Below, piece by piece: positions 22,080 to 35,062 of a stretch of DNA of 64,000 bases. A program made the position numbers and the translations under genes. Location of the stretch: positions 12,405,001 to 12,469,000 of the forward strand of contig NW_018343991.1 in assembly GCF_002099425.1 (NCBI RefSeq), in the 5' to 3' direction. Position 1 is the first letter of the stretch. Each line of letters begins with the position of its first letter. Origin of the DNA: Phascolarctos cinereus. Its lineage: Eukaryota > Chordata > Mammalia > Diprotodontia > Phascolarctidae. The notes under the pieces are model-generated. The model saw only the letters and a program-made list of their open reading frames with translations. It had not been told where the DNA came from and did not search any database.

Positions 22080-23090
22080 CTCAAGAAAGCATTAGTCATT
22101 CACTGCACACTCAGCAAATTGGCAAAGGTGGCAAAAAGTAGGAATAGCCATTGTTGGAAGAAATATAGAAAGATGAGCACAATAATGCTCTGTTGGTGGA
22201 GCTAGAAATTGAGCCAACTATTCTAGAAAGAAATTTAGAATTATGAGAAGAAAGTCACTAAAACATCTATACCTCTTGGTTCAGGGCTTCCACTATTAAA
22301 TGTACCCCCAAGGAGGTCAATGACAAAAGAAATGCCCCATTTGCCCCCAAATATCGATAGTAGCACTTTTTGTAATTATAAAGAATTAGAAACAAAGTAA
22401 ATGCTCATCAATTGAGAGATGGCTAAGCAAATCTGTGGTATATAAGCATAATGGTATGTCAATGTACATTAAGAAATGCTGAATTACGAATACAGAGGAA
22501 CTTGGGAAGACATATGAACTGATGCAAAATCAAATGAGCAGAATCAGGAAAACAAGGTACACAATACTACAATTATGGGTTGTTGCCTTCTCATAGGCAG
22601 ACTATAGGTGTGGAATACTTCACAAAAGGTCAGACTTTTTTAATATGTTGGGTGGTTCTGCTAAACTGTTTTTTCTGTATTTCAAATGAACTTCTTTATT
22701 ATAAGGGTTGATTCCTTGGGAGGAAGAGAAGAATACAGTGGGAAATGTAGGCAATGTCAAAAAACAAGAGATATCAGTAAAATTATTAATTTTTAAAATT
22801 ATTTTTTATTTATTTCTTTAAAAAATATTTTTTTCAATTATATAGAAAGAAAGTTTTCAACATTCAGTTTTGTAAGATTTTGAGTTCCAAACTTTTTTCT
22901 CCCTCCCTGCCCCCCTCTCCAAGATGGCATGCAATCTGATATAGGCTATACATGTATAATCATATTAAACATATTTTCATATTGGTCATGTTGTGAAAGA
23001 GGAATCAGAACAAAAGGGAAAAAACCAAGAGAAAGAAAAAAACAAACAAAAAAGGTGACAACAGTATGCTTCAATTTGCATTCAGATTTT
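22080..23090. mobile_element. L1 3' ends in opposite orientation
   Basis: 22080-22790 is a forward, old L1 ORF2 tail with 3' UTR. 22790-23090 is an antisense L1 3' UTR (gttccaaacttttttctccc, ttttcatattggtcatgttg). Confidence 0.65.
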
Positions 23091-23139
23091 TAATTTTTTT
23101 AAAGAAAGAAAGCATTTGGGAGGAGGCAATTTATTGTGG

Positions 23140-23540
23140 ACCAAAGTTCCCTACCCAGGAAGGCAGGAAACCCGAGTTCTAGTCCTGGTTCTCACTTTTC
23201 CTTACTGTGTGACTTTGGGTGAGTCACTTCTCTTTTTGGGCCCTCAGTTTCCTCATTTGTGATTAGAACAGAGGTGTAAGGAATTATTCTGGCCACAGTG
23301 TTAGGTTAAGTTATAAGAGGAAAAATGACATCTGGATTCTTTAAATTGTATGAAGCAACTTTTCTTTTTTGTATTTCTGTTGCTATTACTTTTTCTATGT
23401 GATTATTGGTCATCTAGCCTTTCTGGGCCTTGGTTTCCTAAGAGGTAAAATGGAAAATTTGGCAACTACCTCCCAGGGTTGAGGATCACAACCAACCCTA
23501 TATAAAGCACTTTGCAAACCTTAGAGCACTATACAAAAGC
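23140..23540 (+). mobile_element. MIR/CORE-SINE copies
   Basis: 23140-23275 has tgtgtgactttgggtgagtc. 23390-23540 has ctacctcccagggttg and a tail (ataaagcactttgcaaacc). Confidence 0.7.
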
Positions 23541-23569
23541 CTTGTGCATGACACGCCATCTCTAGGCCC

Positions 23570-23905
23570 AAGTCATTTTTACTGATTGCGCCCCAGGCCT
23601 GGAGCTCTCTTCCTCCTCATCTCCATCTCCTGGTCTTCCTGGCTTCCTTCAAGTCTTAGCTAAAGTCTCATAGCCTGCAAGAAACCTTACCCATCCCACT
23701 TAATACTGATTATCTTCTCTCTGTTGATATGTCCCATTTGCTCTGTATATAACTTACACTTACACATAAATGTTTCCATATTGTTTTTCCCATTAGACTA
23801 TGAGTTCCTTGAGACCAGAGGCTGTTTTTGTCTTTCTTTTATCCCCAGTGCTTAGCACAGTGCCTGATATAGTTTGCGCTTAATAAATATTTGTTAACTG
23901 ACTAA
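23570..23905 (+). mobile_element. L2 3' end
   Basis: Textbook L2 end: tgagttccttgagaccagag, cagtgcttagcacagtgcct and taataaatatttgttaactg. Confidence 0.85.
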
Positions 23906-23934
23906 CAAATTGCTATGGCTGTATATAAATTTTT

Positions 23935-24650
23935 TTTTAAAAAGAGCTTAGAAGTTAGGGCTATATCCCAAAGAGAGCATAAAAATGCAAAAAGGAGTCA
24001 CATGTACAAAAATATAGCAGCTCTTTTTGTGGGTTAAAGAATTGGAAATTGAGGGGATGCCCATCAGTTGGGGAATGGCTAAACAAGTTGTGGTATACAA
24101 ATGTAATGGAATACTATTGTGCTATAAGAAATGATGAGCAGGCAGACTTCAGAAAAACCTGGGAAAACTTGTATGGACTAATGCTGAGCAAAGTGAGCAG
24201 AACCAGGGGAATGTTGTACACAGCAATAGCCATGTTATGCAATGATTAACTTTGATAGACTTAGTCCTTCTCAGCAATGCAAGCATCTAAGACATCTCCA
24301 AAAGTCTCATGATGGAAAATACTATCCACATCCAAAGGGAGAACTATGGAGTTTGAATGCAGATCGAAGCATATACTATTTGCTCCTTTTTTTTCTTCTG
24401 TTTTGTTTTGTTTTCTCTTTCTTGTGGTTCCTCCTATTGGTTCTAATTCTTCCTTACAACATGACTAATGGGCAAATATGTTCAATAGGAATATGTATGT
24501 AGAGCCTATATCAGCTTGTGCACTGTCTTGGAGAAGGAGGTGGGGAAGAAAGGGGAGAAAAATTTAAAACCCCAAAGCTTATGGAAGTGATTGTTGATAA
24601 CTCAAAATAAATTACTAAAAAATAAAGAACAACTTTAAAAAAAAGCTTAG
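23935..24650 (+). mobile_element. L1 3' end with ORF2 C-terminus and A-rich tail
   Basis: Translates to LNKLWYTNVMEYYCAIRNDE, the equivalent of human L1 IKKMWHIYTMEYYAAIKNDE, in an open stretch of 66 codons. A 3' UTR and A-rich end follow. Confidence 0.85.
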
Positions 24651-24729
24651 AAGTAAAGTTTAGGGAAAATTAAAAATAATTTCCCTTCAAATCAAGATTT
24701 TAATCAATTATAAGACCATTACGTGCATA

Positions 24730-25190
24730 GATTTAGAGTTGGAAGAAGTCTTATAAGCCAAGTCTAATTCACTCATGTTATAGTTGAAGAAATTAAAGCA
24801 CAGAAAGCCAGTCCATTAGCAGGCATTTATTAAGTGTTTACTGTGTGCCAGACACTGAGATAAGACTGGAAATGCAAAGGAAGGCAAAAGACAGTCCTTA
24901 TTCTCAAGGATCTTTTAATCTAATAGGTTTAAGTGATTTAATTAGCTGAGTTTCAGAGTTAATAAGTGTCTGAAGAGAGATTGAGCCTGGGTCTTCTCAG
25001 GTCCAAGTGCTCTTTACTACACCACTTGTCTTTCTTAACCCAACCATCAGTTAATTGATCAACAAGCATTTATTAAATGCCCACAATGCTAAGTGCATAA
25101 AGACGCTGTGCTAAGGACATAAAGACAAAAGCAAAAAGAATCTTTGCTGTTCAGGGGCTTCAGTCCAGCTAGGGGACACAACATGTAAGA
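24730..25190. mobile_element. SINE and ancient interspersed repeat pieces
   Basis: A reversed MIR-like copy is split by a repeat with ttattaagtgtttactgtgtgccag (24815-24930). A second copy of that repeat is at 25045-25190. Related copies are at 4655-4765, 28545-28680 and 35262-35395. Confidence 0.55.
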
Positions 25191-25489
25191 CCCAAGGTGA
25201 TAGTGGGTGGATAGGGAGGACAGCATTTGCAGTTGGGAGACTAGAGGAAGGCCTCATGTGGAATGTGACATTTGAAGAAAACAAGGGATTCTGAGAGAAT
25301 AGAGGTGAGGAGGGAGTCTGCTCCTGGCATAGAGAATAGCCAGGGCAAAGTCAAGGGGGCAGGCTCGTAAGTCCAGAGCTGGGAGGTACCTCAGAAAACA
25401 GCTAGCCCAAATCTCTCATTTTACAAATGAGGAAGCTTGTAAGTAGAGAGCTGTGTAGGAGCAACTGCAAGAAAGCCATTTTGGCCGGG

Positions 25490-25700
25490 TCACAGCAGAG
25501 AGTAATATCCAATAGTGGAAAGAACTCTGGCTCTCATTTCATAGGACCTGGATTCTAAACACATCTATGATACTTATTGCTTATGAGACCTTGGGCCTGT
25601 CACTTATCCTCCATGAGTCGCAGTTTCCTCATCTTTAAAATAAGGAGTTTGGATTAGATAGCTTCTGAGGGTCTTCCCATCTGTAGATATGTGATCTTAA
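25490..25700 (+). mobile_element. MIR-like SINE
   Basis: Contains gagaccttgggcctgtcact and the cagtttcctcatctttaaaa block. Confidence 0.7.
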
Positions 25701-26039
25701 AGCTGGAAAGGTAGATTGGGGATAGATGGGGACAGATGGGGACAGAAAGCAGAGTGAGCCTGGGAAAACCCTAGAAGGGTTGTGGTACCTTTTGCAGAAA
25801 GAGGAAGAGTCTGAAGAGGGGTGGGTTGTCATGTTGAGGGAAGAGGGAAGGAGATAATCACTTTTGTTTTGGAGATTTAGAATTTGTGATATCCAAGCAA
25901 CATCTAGTTCACAAAGTCTAGTAGGCAGATGGTAACGTGGGACAGGATCCAACTCAGAAGAATGATTAGGGCTGGAAAGACAGATTTAGGCATTCTTAGC
26001 AGAGATGATAATTAAAACACGGGAGCTGATGAAGTCTCT

Positions 26040-26225
26040 AAGAGAGTGTGTAGAGACAGAAGAAGAGAAAGGAGAGGAGAGAGAAAGGGGAGATGGGAGA
26101 AGAGGAAGGGAATGAAGAGAGGAGAAGGGAAGAGAAAAGGAATGGAGGGGAGGGAAAGGAAGGAGAGAAAAGGAGAGGAGAGGGGAGAGGAAGGAAGAGA
26201 AGAGCAAAAAAAGAGTGAGGAAGAG
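26040..26225 (+). repeat. GA-rich simple sequence
   Basis: Imperfect GAGAGG/GGAAAG tract of about 185 bases. Open frames across it are composition artefacts. Confidence 0.9.
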
Positions 26226-26734
26226 ACTTGGACACTGAATCTTCAGAGTTAGGGGGTGTGCTGTGGATATCGATACAGCAGAAGACACTGGGACAAATAA
26301 AGAGGACAAGAACCAAGCAAAAACAATGTCCCCCAAACCCAGAGAGTAAGTATTCAGGTGGTGATCAACAGTGGCAAATGTTTGCTGCAGGGGGATCAAG
26401 AAGGATGAAGATTGAGAAAAGGGCATTCGATTTGGCAATTAGGAGATCATTTGTGACTTTAAAGAGCATTAATTATGATAAGATTGGACTTCATATTTTG
26501 GGGGATTTAGAATCAAGAAGAAAGGAAATGACTGGTCACAACAGTGAGATCTATCTAAATGCTTTTGCTAGCTGAGTGGGGGTGGGGGCAGGGGTGGGAG
26601 AGGTGAGTGGGGAGAGGACTTCTTTTTTACTTCCCTGAACCAGGTAAAAACAAAATTGGGCTCTTCTATCACCTAGCCTAATGGGCATAAAAACTTTTCT
26701 GATATGTGACCCAATTAGATTACTGTTTTTCCTC

Positions 26735-27135
26735 TGCTCTGGTAAAATGAAAGAACCAATTTAGTAATTAGGTACCCGGGGTTCAAGTTCCAGTTTTGGA
26801 TCGAATGTGCTGAATAACATATTAAAAGTATTTTCCTCTTTATGGGCCTGTATTCTCCTCCATAAAATTAGGGAGTTGGATTTCTTTCCATCTTTAAAAC
26901 TCTAGCAATTGATAAGTGGTCTCTGGCTTCCTTCTATAGTGAGTTCTGCTCTGGATCACAGCCCTGGACATAAGAGTCAGAGATGAAGTTCTGGCTCTAC
27001 TACTTAAAAGCTGTGTGACTTACCGCAAATTCTTAGCTTTTCTGAGCCTTGGTTTCCCCTTCTGTAAAAGGAGTGTATAGGGCTAGGTGGTTTCTAAGAC
27101 CCCTTCTAGCTCTGAAACACTGTGAGCCTATGAAC
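26735..27135 (+). mobile_element. Two MIR-like SINEs
   Basis: 26735-26930 is degenerate. 26945-27135 is better kept (aaaagctgtgtgacttacc, ccttggtttccccttctgta). Confidence 0.6.
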
Positions 27136-27689
27136 TTCTTCCTTAATGTAGTAGACAAAAGGTAGAGTTCTTCTTCTCTCTCTCTTTTTTTATTAAAGGA
27201 CTTTCAAGCATTCTTGATGATATAGAGTTCTCTTACTGATACAACATGGCTCCTTTCTATTGTCTGAACAAAGGGACACAAGTTGCCTTCTGCAAGTTCC
27301 AGTAACTCTCTTTTGGTGAATTAATAAGAGCCACCATGCTCTAGCCCAATGGTTGCCCCTTTTTATCTACTGCCCCTGATTACTCTTTTTCTCCTCCCCC
27401 GACCCAGACTTGGATGACCAAACAATGCTCTTCCCAGTCTTAAGTAACCAAACCCTGTGAATGCCCTTTACCAAGCATATAAGAAGAACATCATTTGAGC
27501 CCAGCTTTCTCCACAGGAGGGGTTGGTTGAAAGATGGAAATTCAATGCAGCTGGATTTAACCTAACATCACCAACATGCTTCCAATGACCATCTAATTTA
27601 ACTTTGAACAACCATGTAAACTCTATAGCAGGAGCCTGTGCATGCCTTTCCCATTTCTGTCATGTTTGCCTGACCCTTCTCCATCCAGC

Positions 27690-27770
27690 TGTCTGGAATG
27701 AAGATGCTTCACCTCTGGGGCCTTCTATTCTTCCGTTGCTAACTCACCTTGACTCCAGCCCAACAACCTG
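27690..27770 (+). pseudogene. Decayed signal-peptide exon resembling BPIFA exon 2
   Basis: After an acceptor-like cccttctccatccag (ending near 27690) comes an ATG at about 27700 reading MKMLHLWGLLFFRC, then a stop, then LTLTPAQQPE. The pattern (MK.L.L.GL, then L.L..AQ) is that of the two BPIFA signal exons here, and MLxLW recalls human BPIFA2. The in-frame stop means it cannot code as it stands. The match is short, so chance is possible. It would pair with the promoter-like block at 18.5 kb. Confidence 0.35.
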
Positions 27771-27834
27771 AAAACTCCCACAAGAAACCTTGAAAGAGGC
27801 AACTGCAGCCTTGCTATTATTAGAAGGACAAACC

Positions 27835-28010
27835 TGGTAAAGCAGAAAAATTCTAATTCTACTTTGGAAGCTTATTCCTTGTGTGAGCATGGGCAAGTCA
27901 CTCTACTTCCCTGGACCTCAGTTTCCTTATCTTTAAAATGAAGGAGTTGCACTAAATGGTTTCTGAAGATTCTTCTGGATCTAGATCTATGGTGTTATAA
28001 TTTTATCTTT
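27835..28010 (+). mobile_element. MIR-like SINE
   Basis: gagcatgggcaagtcactc and cagtttccttatctttaaaa blocks; follows the signal-peptide-exon relic. Confidence 0.65.
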
Positions 28011-28259
28011 TTCATTATCTTGGTTACTCCTAGGCTTACTTTCTCAGGGAGAGTCCTCTGGCCCATGTGCCTTTGTAGAACATTCCTTCCCATTTCTGAG
28101 CTTCAAATTCTTCCTCTGTAATAGAACTGTACCCAAAGTCTCTTCCTTTTCCAAATCTTAAATACTCCCTTAATTTTCCTCACCAAGTATCACCAACTCA
28201 CAGAGCTCAAGGGCCTCCTAGATTTTCCCAAACCCCACCCTTGATAATTGCCAGAGCTA

Positions 28260-28470
28260 TTTGATGGGCAAACATGGCACTGGGGAGAGAACATTGGTCT
28301 TGGACTCAGGGGAGTTGGGTTTGAATCCAGACTCTTTTACTGACAGCCTATGTGACTTTAGGTGAGTCTCTTAACTTTCTGAGCCTCAGTTTCTCCTGCT
28401 TTAAAAGGAGATGATTGGATGAGCTGACCTCTAAGATCCCTTACAGTTCTGAATTTATGATCCTATGATA
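28260..28470 (+). mobile_element. MIR-like SINE, near full length
   Basis: gggtttgaatccagactc, tatgtgactttaggtgagtc and gagcctcagtttctcctgct in the expected order. Confidence 0.75.
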
Positions 28471-28828
28471 CTGTAAATTCCTATTGTCCTCTAAGTTAAG
28501 TATCATCCTCAAAGTTAGTCTTTTTCTTAGCACTAGATATATTTATTTTCAACATTTATTAGGTATATACTTTGCATTCTTCTGTTCTATTGGGGCAGGG
28601 GGCAGGATGGGGAGTCTAAAGGGTATATTAATAAGACAAAGTTGCTGCTGTCTTTATGGAACATCTATCTAGTCCAAGATTTCCACATACTCAGGAATAA
28701 CTAGTAAGTTAATTATTCAATGACATAAATTACTTTAATAATTAATAAATAAATTACATTTATAAAGCATTTACTCTTTCTGTGCTAAGCACTGAACTAA
28801 ACATGCTGGGGTTAAAAATATAAGCAAA

Positions 28829-31800
28829 CAGCTTCCAGGAGCCAAGATGCAGAGGAAGAGGCGAGTCTCTCTTACCCTCCCTTATTAATCCCTGAAAGCC
28901 AGAAAATATTACCCCAGGAAAAACCCTGGAACAGCTGAATCAGAAAAAAGATGGGGTGCAGCAGTCCAGTAGCCCAGATAGCTTGAGGAATGAACTGGAA
29001 AGGTCCCTCTCACCTTGGGAGAAAGGGAGCAGTACAGAAAGGGAGGCATCCTAGCAAGCTAGTGGAAAGCCCCACCTCAGCTTACCAGGAGGAGATCCTG
29101 AATCTCAGGTGGTGGAGTAGGGAAACACCAACACCTGCACCCCCAAGTGCCTCATTGAGGGGGGGGAACTGGTTGAAACCAGCTCAGAAAATGACCAGGT
29201 GCTTTGGCATTCTACAGCAGTTGGCTCTCCCAGTGCCTCAGCAAAACTAAGGGAAGCAGTGTTCCAAGGGGCCCCAGGTGGATAAACACCCTACAATATC
29301 CATCTGAAAAGAGCTGAAGACAGCAAAAGGAAGGAAAGGCCTGGGTGAGCAGGAAATCTCCAGGAGCCACACTACCCAATCCTACCCCTAGAGTTCTAGT
29401 GTTGCTGTTTCCAGCCCAGTACCAGGTAAGCTGCCAGAATCCTATGGTCTCCAATTGCCAACATTGGAGGCCCCAGCACACAAAGCCATAGACCAGGCCC
29501 TAGGCTCCCAACACAAGAAGCTTGGGTCAGTGCCCTCTGCTCCCCAGCAGGATAGCCCAATCTCTTTAAAGGCCAAGAAATATAAGCAAACACCATGAGC
29601 AAAAATAAATGTACTATAATTCTTATTATGGGAAGAATGAAGATCAAGGCAGAAATTCCAAAGAGGACAACATTGTCCACAAACCCACATCTGGAACCTC
29701 AAAAGGGAATATGAACTGGTCTGAAGTCCAAAAAGCCTTCTTAGAAGAGCTCAAGAAGGCTTTTAAAAGTCAAATGAGAGAGGTAGAAGAAAAAAATTGG
29801 AAAAGAAATGAGAGGTATGCAAGAGAGAGTCATTAGCTTGGAAAAGGAAGGACAAAAATTAACTGTAAAAACAAGTCCTTAAAAAATACAATTGGCCAAC
29901 TGGAAAAAAAAGTACACTGAAGAAAACAAGTCCCTAAAAAATACAATTGGCCAAATGGGGAAGGAGGTACAAAATTTAATAGAAGAAAAGAATTTGTTAA
30001 AAATTAGAGGTGTTCCCCTTCTGGGAGCCAAGATGGCGGAGTAAAAAGGTAGTGGCTCTCATTGTCCCCTATCAACCTCTGAAAAACCAGATAATGTCAC
30101 CCCAGAAAAAAAATCCCTGGAACAGCTGAACTAGAAGAAAGGGAAGAGCAGTGCAACAGCTCAGCAGAAGGGTCTCCCAGTGCCTCAGCAAAAATAAGGG
30201 AAGCAGAACTACGAAGGGCCTCAGGTGGATAAGCAGCCTGCAGCATTCATCTGAAAGGAGCTGAAGAAAGCAATCTAGAGACTTCCTACAGTCCCAGCAT
30301 TGCTGATTCCAACCCAACAACAGGTAAGCAGTCAGAACTCTACAGCCTCCAACTGTAAACCAGGAGGAGATCCTGAAGCCCAGGTGGTAGAACAGGCAAA
30401 CACCAACACCTGGACCTCCAGTGCCTCAGCTAAGGCAGGGAACTGTGGAAACCAGCTCAGAAAACCACCAGGTGCATCAGCACTCTACCACAAAGGAATC
30501 CCAGTGCATTAGCAGAAACCAGAAAGGCAGCATTGCAAGGGGCCCCAGGCAGATAAACACCTTGCAGCACCCATCTGAAAGGAGCTGAAGAAAGCTAAAG
30601 AAGAAGAAAAGCAGGAAACCTAGAATTGCCTTAAAGTTCCAGCCTTGCTGATTCCAGCCCAACACGAGGTAAGCTGCCAGAACCCTACAGCATCCAATTG
30701 CCAAAGTAAGAGGCCCCAGCACACAAAGCCATTGACCAAGACCTAGGCTCCCAACACAAGAAGCTTGGGTCAGTACTCTCTGTTCCCCATCAGGAGAGCT
30801 CAATCTCTTTAAAGGCCAGGGAATAACAAAACACCATGAGTGAAAAGAAACGTACCATAGATTCATATTATGAGAAGAGTGAAGATCACTACAGAAATTC
30901 TGAAGAGGACAACATTGTCAACAAATCCACATCTGCAACATCAAAAGGAAATATGAACTGGTCTGAAGCCTAAAAAGCCTTCCTAGAAGAGCTCAAGAAG
31001 GATTTTAAAAGTCTAATGAGAGAGGTAGAAGAGTCTTTAAAAAAATACAATTGGCCAATTGGAAAAAAATTACACTGAAGAAAACAAGTCCCTAAAAAAC
31101 ACAATTGGCAAACTGGAAAAAAGTACACTGAAGAAAACATATCCCTTAAAAATACAATTGGCCAATTGAAGAAGGAAGTACAAAAACTAACAGAAGAAAA
31201 CAATCTGCTAAAAACTAGAATTGGACAAATGGAAACTAGTGACTATGAAAGAGCAAGAATCAGTCAAACAGAAACAAAAAAAAAGAAAAAATAGATGAAA
31301 ACATAAAATACCCATCAGTAAAACAACTGACCTGGAAAATAGATCCAGGAGAGACAATTTAGAAATCATTGGACTACCTGAAAATCATGATAAAAATTAG
31401 AATTGGGCAAATGAAAGCTAATGACTCTATAAGAGAGTAAGAATCAGTCAAACAAAAATAAAAGAATGAAAAAATTGATGAAAATGTAAAATACCTCATT
31501 TGTAAAACAACTGACCTGGAAAAGTGATCCAGGAGAGACAATTTAAAAATTATTGGTTTACCTGAAAATCATGATGAGAAAAAGAGCTTGGACAGTATCT
31601 TTCAGGAAATCATCAAGGAAAACTGCCCTGAGGTCTTAGAACCAGAAGGTAAAATAGCCATAGAAAAAATCCACCAATCACCTCATGAAAGAGATCCAAA
31701 ATTGAAAACACCAAGGAATATAGTAGCCAAATTCCAAAATTACCAGGTCAAAGAGAAACTACTGCAAGCAGCCAGAAAAAAAAACAATTTAAATATCATG

Positions 31801-32690
31801 GAACCACAGTCAGGATTACACAGGACCTTGCAGCTTCTACATTAAAAGACCATAGGGCATGGAATATCATATTCTATAAGGCAAAGGAGCTTGGATTGCA
31901 ACCAAGGATCAACTACCTAGCAAAAATGAGCATGATCTTTCAGGGGAGGAGATGGATATTCAATGAAATAGGGGACTTCCATACGTTCCTGATAAAAAGA
32001 CCAGAGCTCAACAGAAAATTTGATCTTCAAATACAAGACTCAAGAGAGACATAAAAAGGTAAACAAGACAGAAAGAAAATGACACTTGTAACTCTTGAGA
32101 ACTGTATTGTTATTACACCATGTTAAAGGAGTATACATAAAGGTGGTGGGCATAAATTGACATTGATGTAATCATGAAAGCAATCTAATCAAGTGGGTTA
32201 AATGGATCCAAGTAAGTGAATTAATCTGAGCTGACTAAGAAAATGTACAGAGAGAAAAGGAAAGGAGGAGGCAGACAAGGATAAATTATATCACAGGAAA
32301 AGGCACAAAAACCTATTACAGCAGAGGGAAAGAAGAGGGGGAGATGACTATTATTTGAACCTTACTCTCATCAGATTTGACTCAAGAAGGGAATAACATG
32401 ATCAGTTAGGTATAGAAATCTAACTTGCCCTATGGGCAGTAGGAGGGAAAACAGGAAAGCAAAGGGAGGGAGGATAGAAGGGAGGGCAGATGTAGTAAAG
32501 GTAAAGGGGAAGAAAAGGGAAAGGGCTAATAGAAGGGAGGAGGGACTGAGGGAGGCTATGGTCAAAAGCAAAACACTGGTGAGGAGGGAAAACAAGAAAG
32601 GAGAAAGAAAAGCATAAACATGGAGGGAAAGGATGGAGAAAAAGACATAACACATAAATTGACATAAAAGACATAAAAAAGTCATAACTG
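28829..32690 (+). mobile_element. HAL1-like (half-L1) element, interrupted by another copy
   Basis: It starts with the L1 5' end (ggagccaagatg), has an ORF1 start near 29593 and ORF1 coiled-coil text up to 30008. It resumes at 31392 and runs through ORF1 RNA-binding and C-terminal parts to about 32060; 31588-31845 translates to IFQEIIKENCPEVLEPEGK-like sequence, as in L1 ORF1p. A purine-rich 3' region follows directly. No endonuclease or reverse-transcriptase text lies between. ORF1 carries stops. ORF1-only L1 derivatives are known in mammals as HAL1. Confidence 0.65.
30009..31391 (+). mobile_element. 5'-complete, 3'-truncated L1/HAL1 copy nested in ORF1
   Basis: Begins near gggagccaagatggcggag (the L1 5' end), has a 5' UTR of about 800 bases and an ORF1 start near 30837. 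It contains tandem coiled-coil units of about 54 bases built on acaattggccaa (31040-31170) and stops inside ORF1. The direct repeat AAAAATTAGA borders it (29999-30008 and 31392-31401). The outer element resumes exactly after it. Confidence 0.65.
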
Positions 32691-32699
32691 ATACACATA

Positions 32700-33570
32700 A
32701 AATACCAAGAGCCTATTGGCAATGTACAAATAGTCAAAGAATATGAAACAAGTAGTCCAAAAATATGAACAATGCTTCAAAGTATAAACTGTCAGTGACT
32801 ATACAAAAACATACTACAAATCATTAATAAAAAGAGAAATAGAAGTGAATATGAATCTGACATGTAAAAATGTCAAAAAATGGAAATCATTTTGGAGAGA
32901 CTGTGGGAAGATAGACACAAAAATATGCCTTTGACTATGTTGATTCAAAATTTTCTATAAAGCATGTTGGAATTAAGCATGAAAGTAGCTAACCTATTCA
33001 TATACTTTGACTCAGTTATCTCACAAATGAGAACATGCCCCCAAAAGGTCAAAGGGAGGAAAAAAAGGCTTCAATATACCAATATATTCCCAGAAATACT
33101 TTCTATAATAGTGAAAAAGTATAAGGGAAAAAGTTGATTCCATTGATTTGGGAACCAGATGAACAAAGTAGATTATATGGGAATGGAAAGGAATATGACT
33201 GTATGCATGAAATCATCACTATGATGATTTTCAAAAAACATTTGAACATTTGTATGTGGGATGAAATAATAATCAGAAGAATAATATGGACCATGATGAT
33301 GATAACGTCAATAAGGAGAACACACAAAGAATTGGAATCCTGAGGAATTATAATAACCAATCAATGCCAAGAACAGGAAACAAAGTGTACCTCCCACCTC
33401 TCAATGTAGAATTGGAAGTCTACAGAGTCAGGATATTGCTTACATTCTGAGATGTAGTTATTTCTGTATCATTAACTGGTTTCCTTGGGAATAAGAGACA
33501 ATTCCATTTGGTTGCTGAGAGTTATTAATGAGAAGAGGAACCAATACAACTTTTTTAAAAAGAAAAACAA
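32700..33570 (+). mobile_element. Old L1 ORF2 tail and 3' UTR
   Basis: Degenerate but ordered ORF2 C-terminal text; 33134-33200 translates to WEPDEQSRLYGNGKEYDC, aligning with L1 GEWLNKLWYMNVMEYYC. An A-rich end lies near 33570. Confidence 0.55.
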
Positions 33571-34699
33571 TTGTTCATGTAGAGAATAATAATGAGAGTC
33601 TGTCATATGGTCGTGGCTGCGGGACTAGTCAGGAGTAGGGAAATGATGCAGAAATGCATTTCAAAGAATGTGGTAAGTAACTGAGGGAGGGAGAGAAGAG
33701 AGAAGAGTCAAGATAATAACAAAAATATTTCTATAGTACATAAAGGTTCTTCCCTCACAACAATTTTGGGCAGTGACTCCAAAATGTAATACCTCTGGGT
33801 TTGTTTGTTTATTTTTTTTAGATTAAAAAAAAAGTAACCTGAGGCTCAGTGAGGGAAGTGAAAAGCTTTATGTGGAGATGAAGAATTCCTTGATTCTTAA
33901 TCCCCAGTGCTTTCTTTTGTATCTTCAAACTTTGGACAAATAGCAGGGTTGTTGTCTGAATTAGAAGAAGTCCTTTGTTTGGCTCCTTCAAATGTCTGTC
34001 TCCTAAAAGGAATTGCTAATGAGTGTCTTTTCCTTTCCTCAACACAGGAGAGGCTGTGACTGACCACAATGGAGAGGACACTGGCCCAGGAGTCCAGTGA
34101 AGTCATCTAAATGGGTACCAAAAAGACAAACATATCCATTGAAAACAATTCCTTCTTTGTCTTAGAGACTAGCAGATAGTAGGATTCCCTGCTGCACCCA
34201 ATGAATTTTACCATGGAAGCTTAGCAAAGTCAACTATGCTCAGTTATCTCATCACTGTTTACCTCTTAGCCAAATAATGAAGGAAAAACAAGATTGGGGT
34301 TTGAATAGACTTTAGATCAAGAGAGAGGGTCACACTAGAGGGGGAAGGAAAGCTTAGCAGGGAAGAGAATAAGCAGAGGAATAAAACAGTAATGACAGAG
34401 GCCTAGATCTACCATGCTGTGGGGTAAGATGGTAGAAGTCAGTACTGGACTATGAGAACCAGGGAGGTAGAACATGGCACTTAGAGCAAGATGTGGGGTT
34501 GAAGGCTGACTCTGAAATGTCTGAGCTATGTGACTGTGGGCACTTTACCACCTCCACACTGTGTCCTCATTTATAATTGGTTGTAATGAGGCCATAGGAT
34601 TTAGAGCTGGGTGGACCCTTAAAGGTCATTGAGTGAAACATTCTTATTTTACAGATGGGAAAGCTAAGGCCCATACTTACAGATGAGGAATGAAGGCCC

Positions 34700-34765
34700 A
34701 GCACTTAGCACCGTGCCTGGCACATAGTAGGTGCTTAATAAATGTTTACCGACTGACTCACTATA
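34700..34765 (+). mobile_element. L2 3' end
   Basis: ccgtgcctggcacatagtag followed by gtgcttaataaatgttta; short and clear. Confidence 0.75.
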
Positions 34766-34961
34766 GAAGAGCAGGGACTTCTTGCCTAAAATTATACAAG
34801 TCAATCAGCAAGCCCAGAATCCTCCCTAGGGCTTCTCACCAAAGGCCTTTTCTATGACAGCACACTTCTGCCTACACATCACTTGCTTGCTCTATAGGGT
34901 TGTTAAGAACAAAGCACTTTTTCAGTCTTCAGTCTATCAAAGAGCTGAGATGTCATCAGTG

Positions 34962-34993
34962 CAAGAGAGGGAGAGAGAGGGAGAGAGACAGAG

Positions 34994-35046
<53 letters not shown>

Positions 35047-35062
35047 GAGAGAGAGAGAACGA
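34962..35062 (+). repeat. (GA)n microsatellite
   Basis: About 100 bases of nearly pure GA. Confidence 0.95.

Noticed and set aside
25986-26438. 150-codon minus-strand frame and overlapping plus-strand frames
   Set aside because: Produced by the GA-rich tract; Ser/Pro/Leu bias without domains.
32371-32737. Leu/Phe-rich minus-strand frames of about 105 codons
   Set aside because: Reverse of the purine-rich 3' region of the HAL1-like element.
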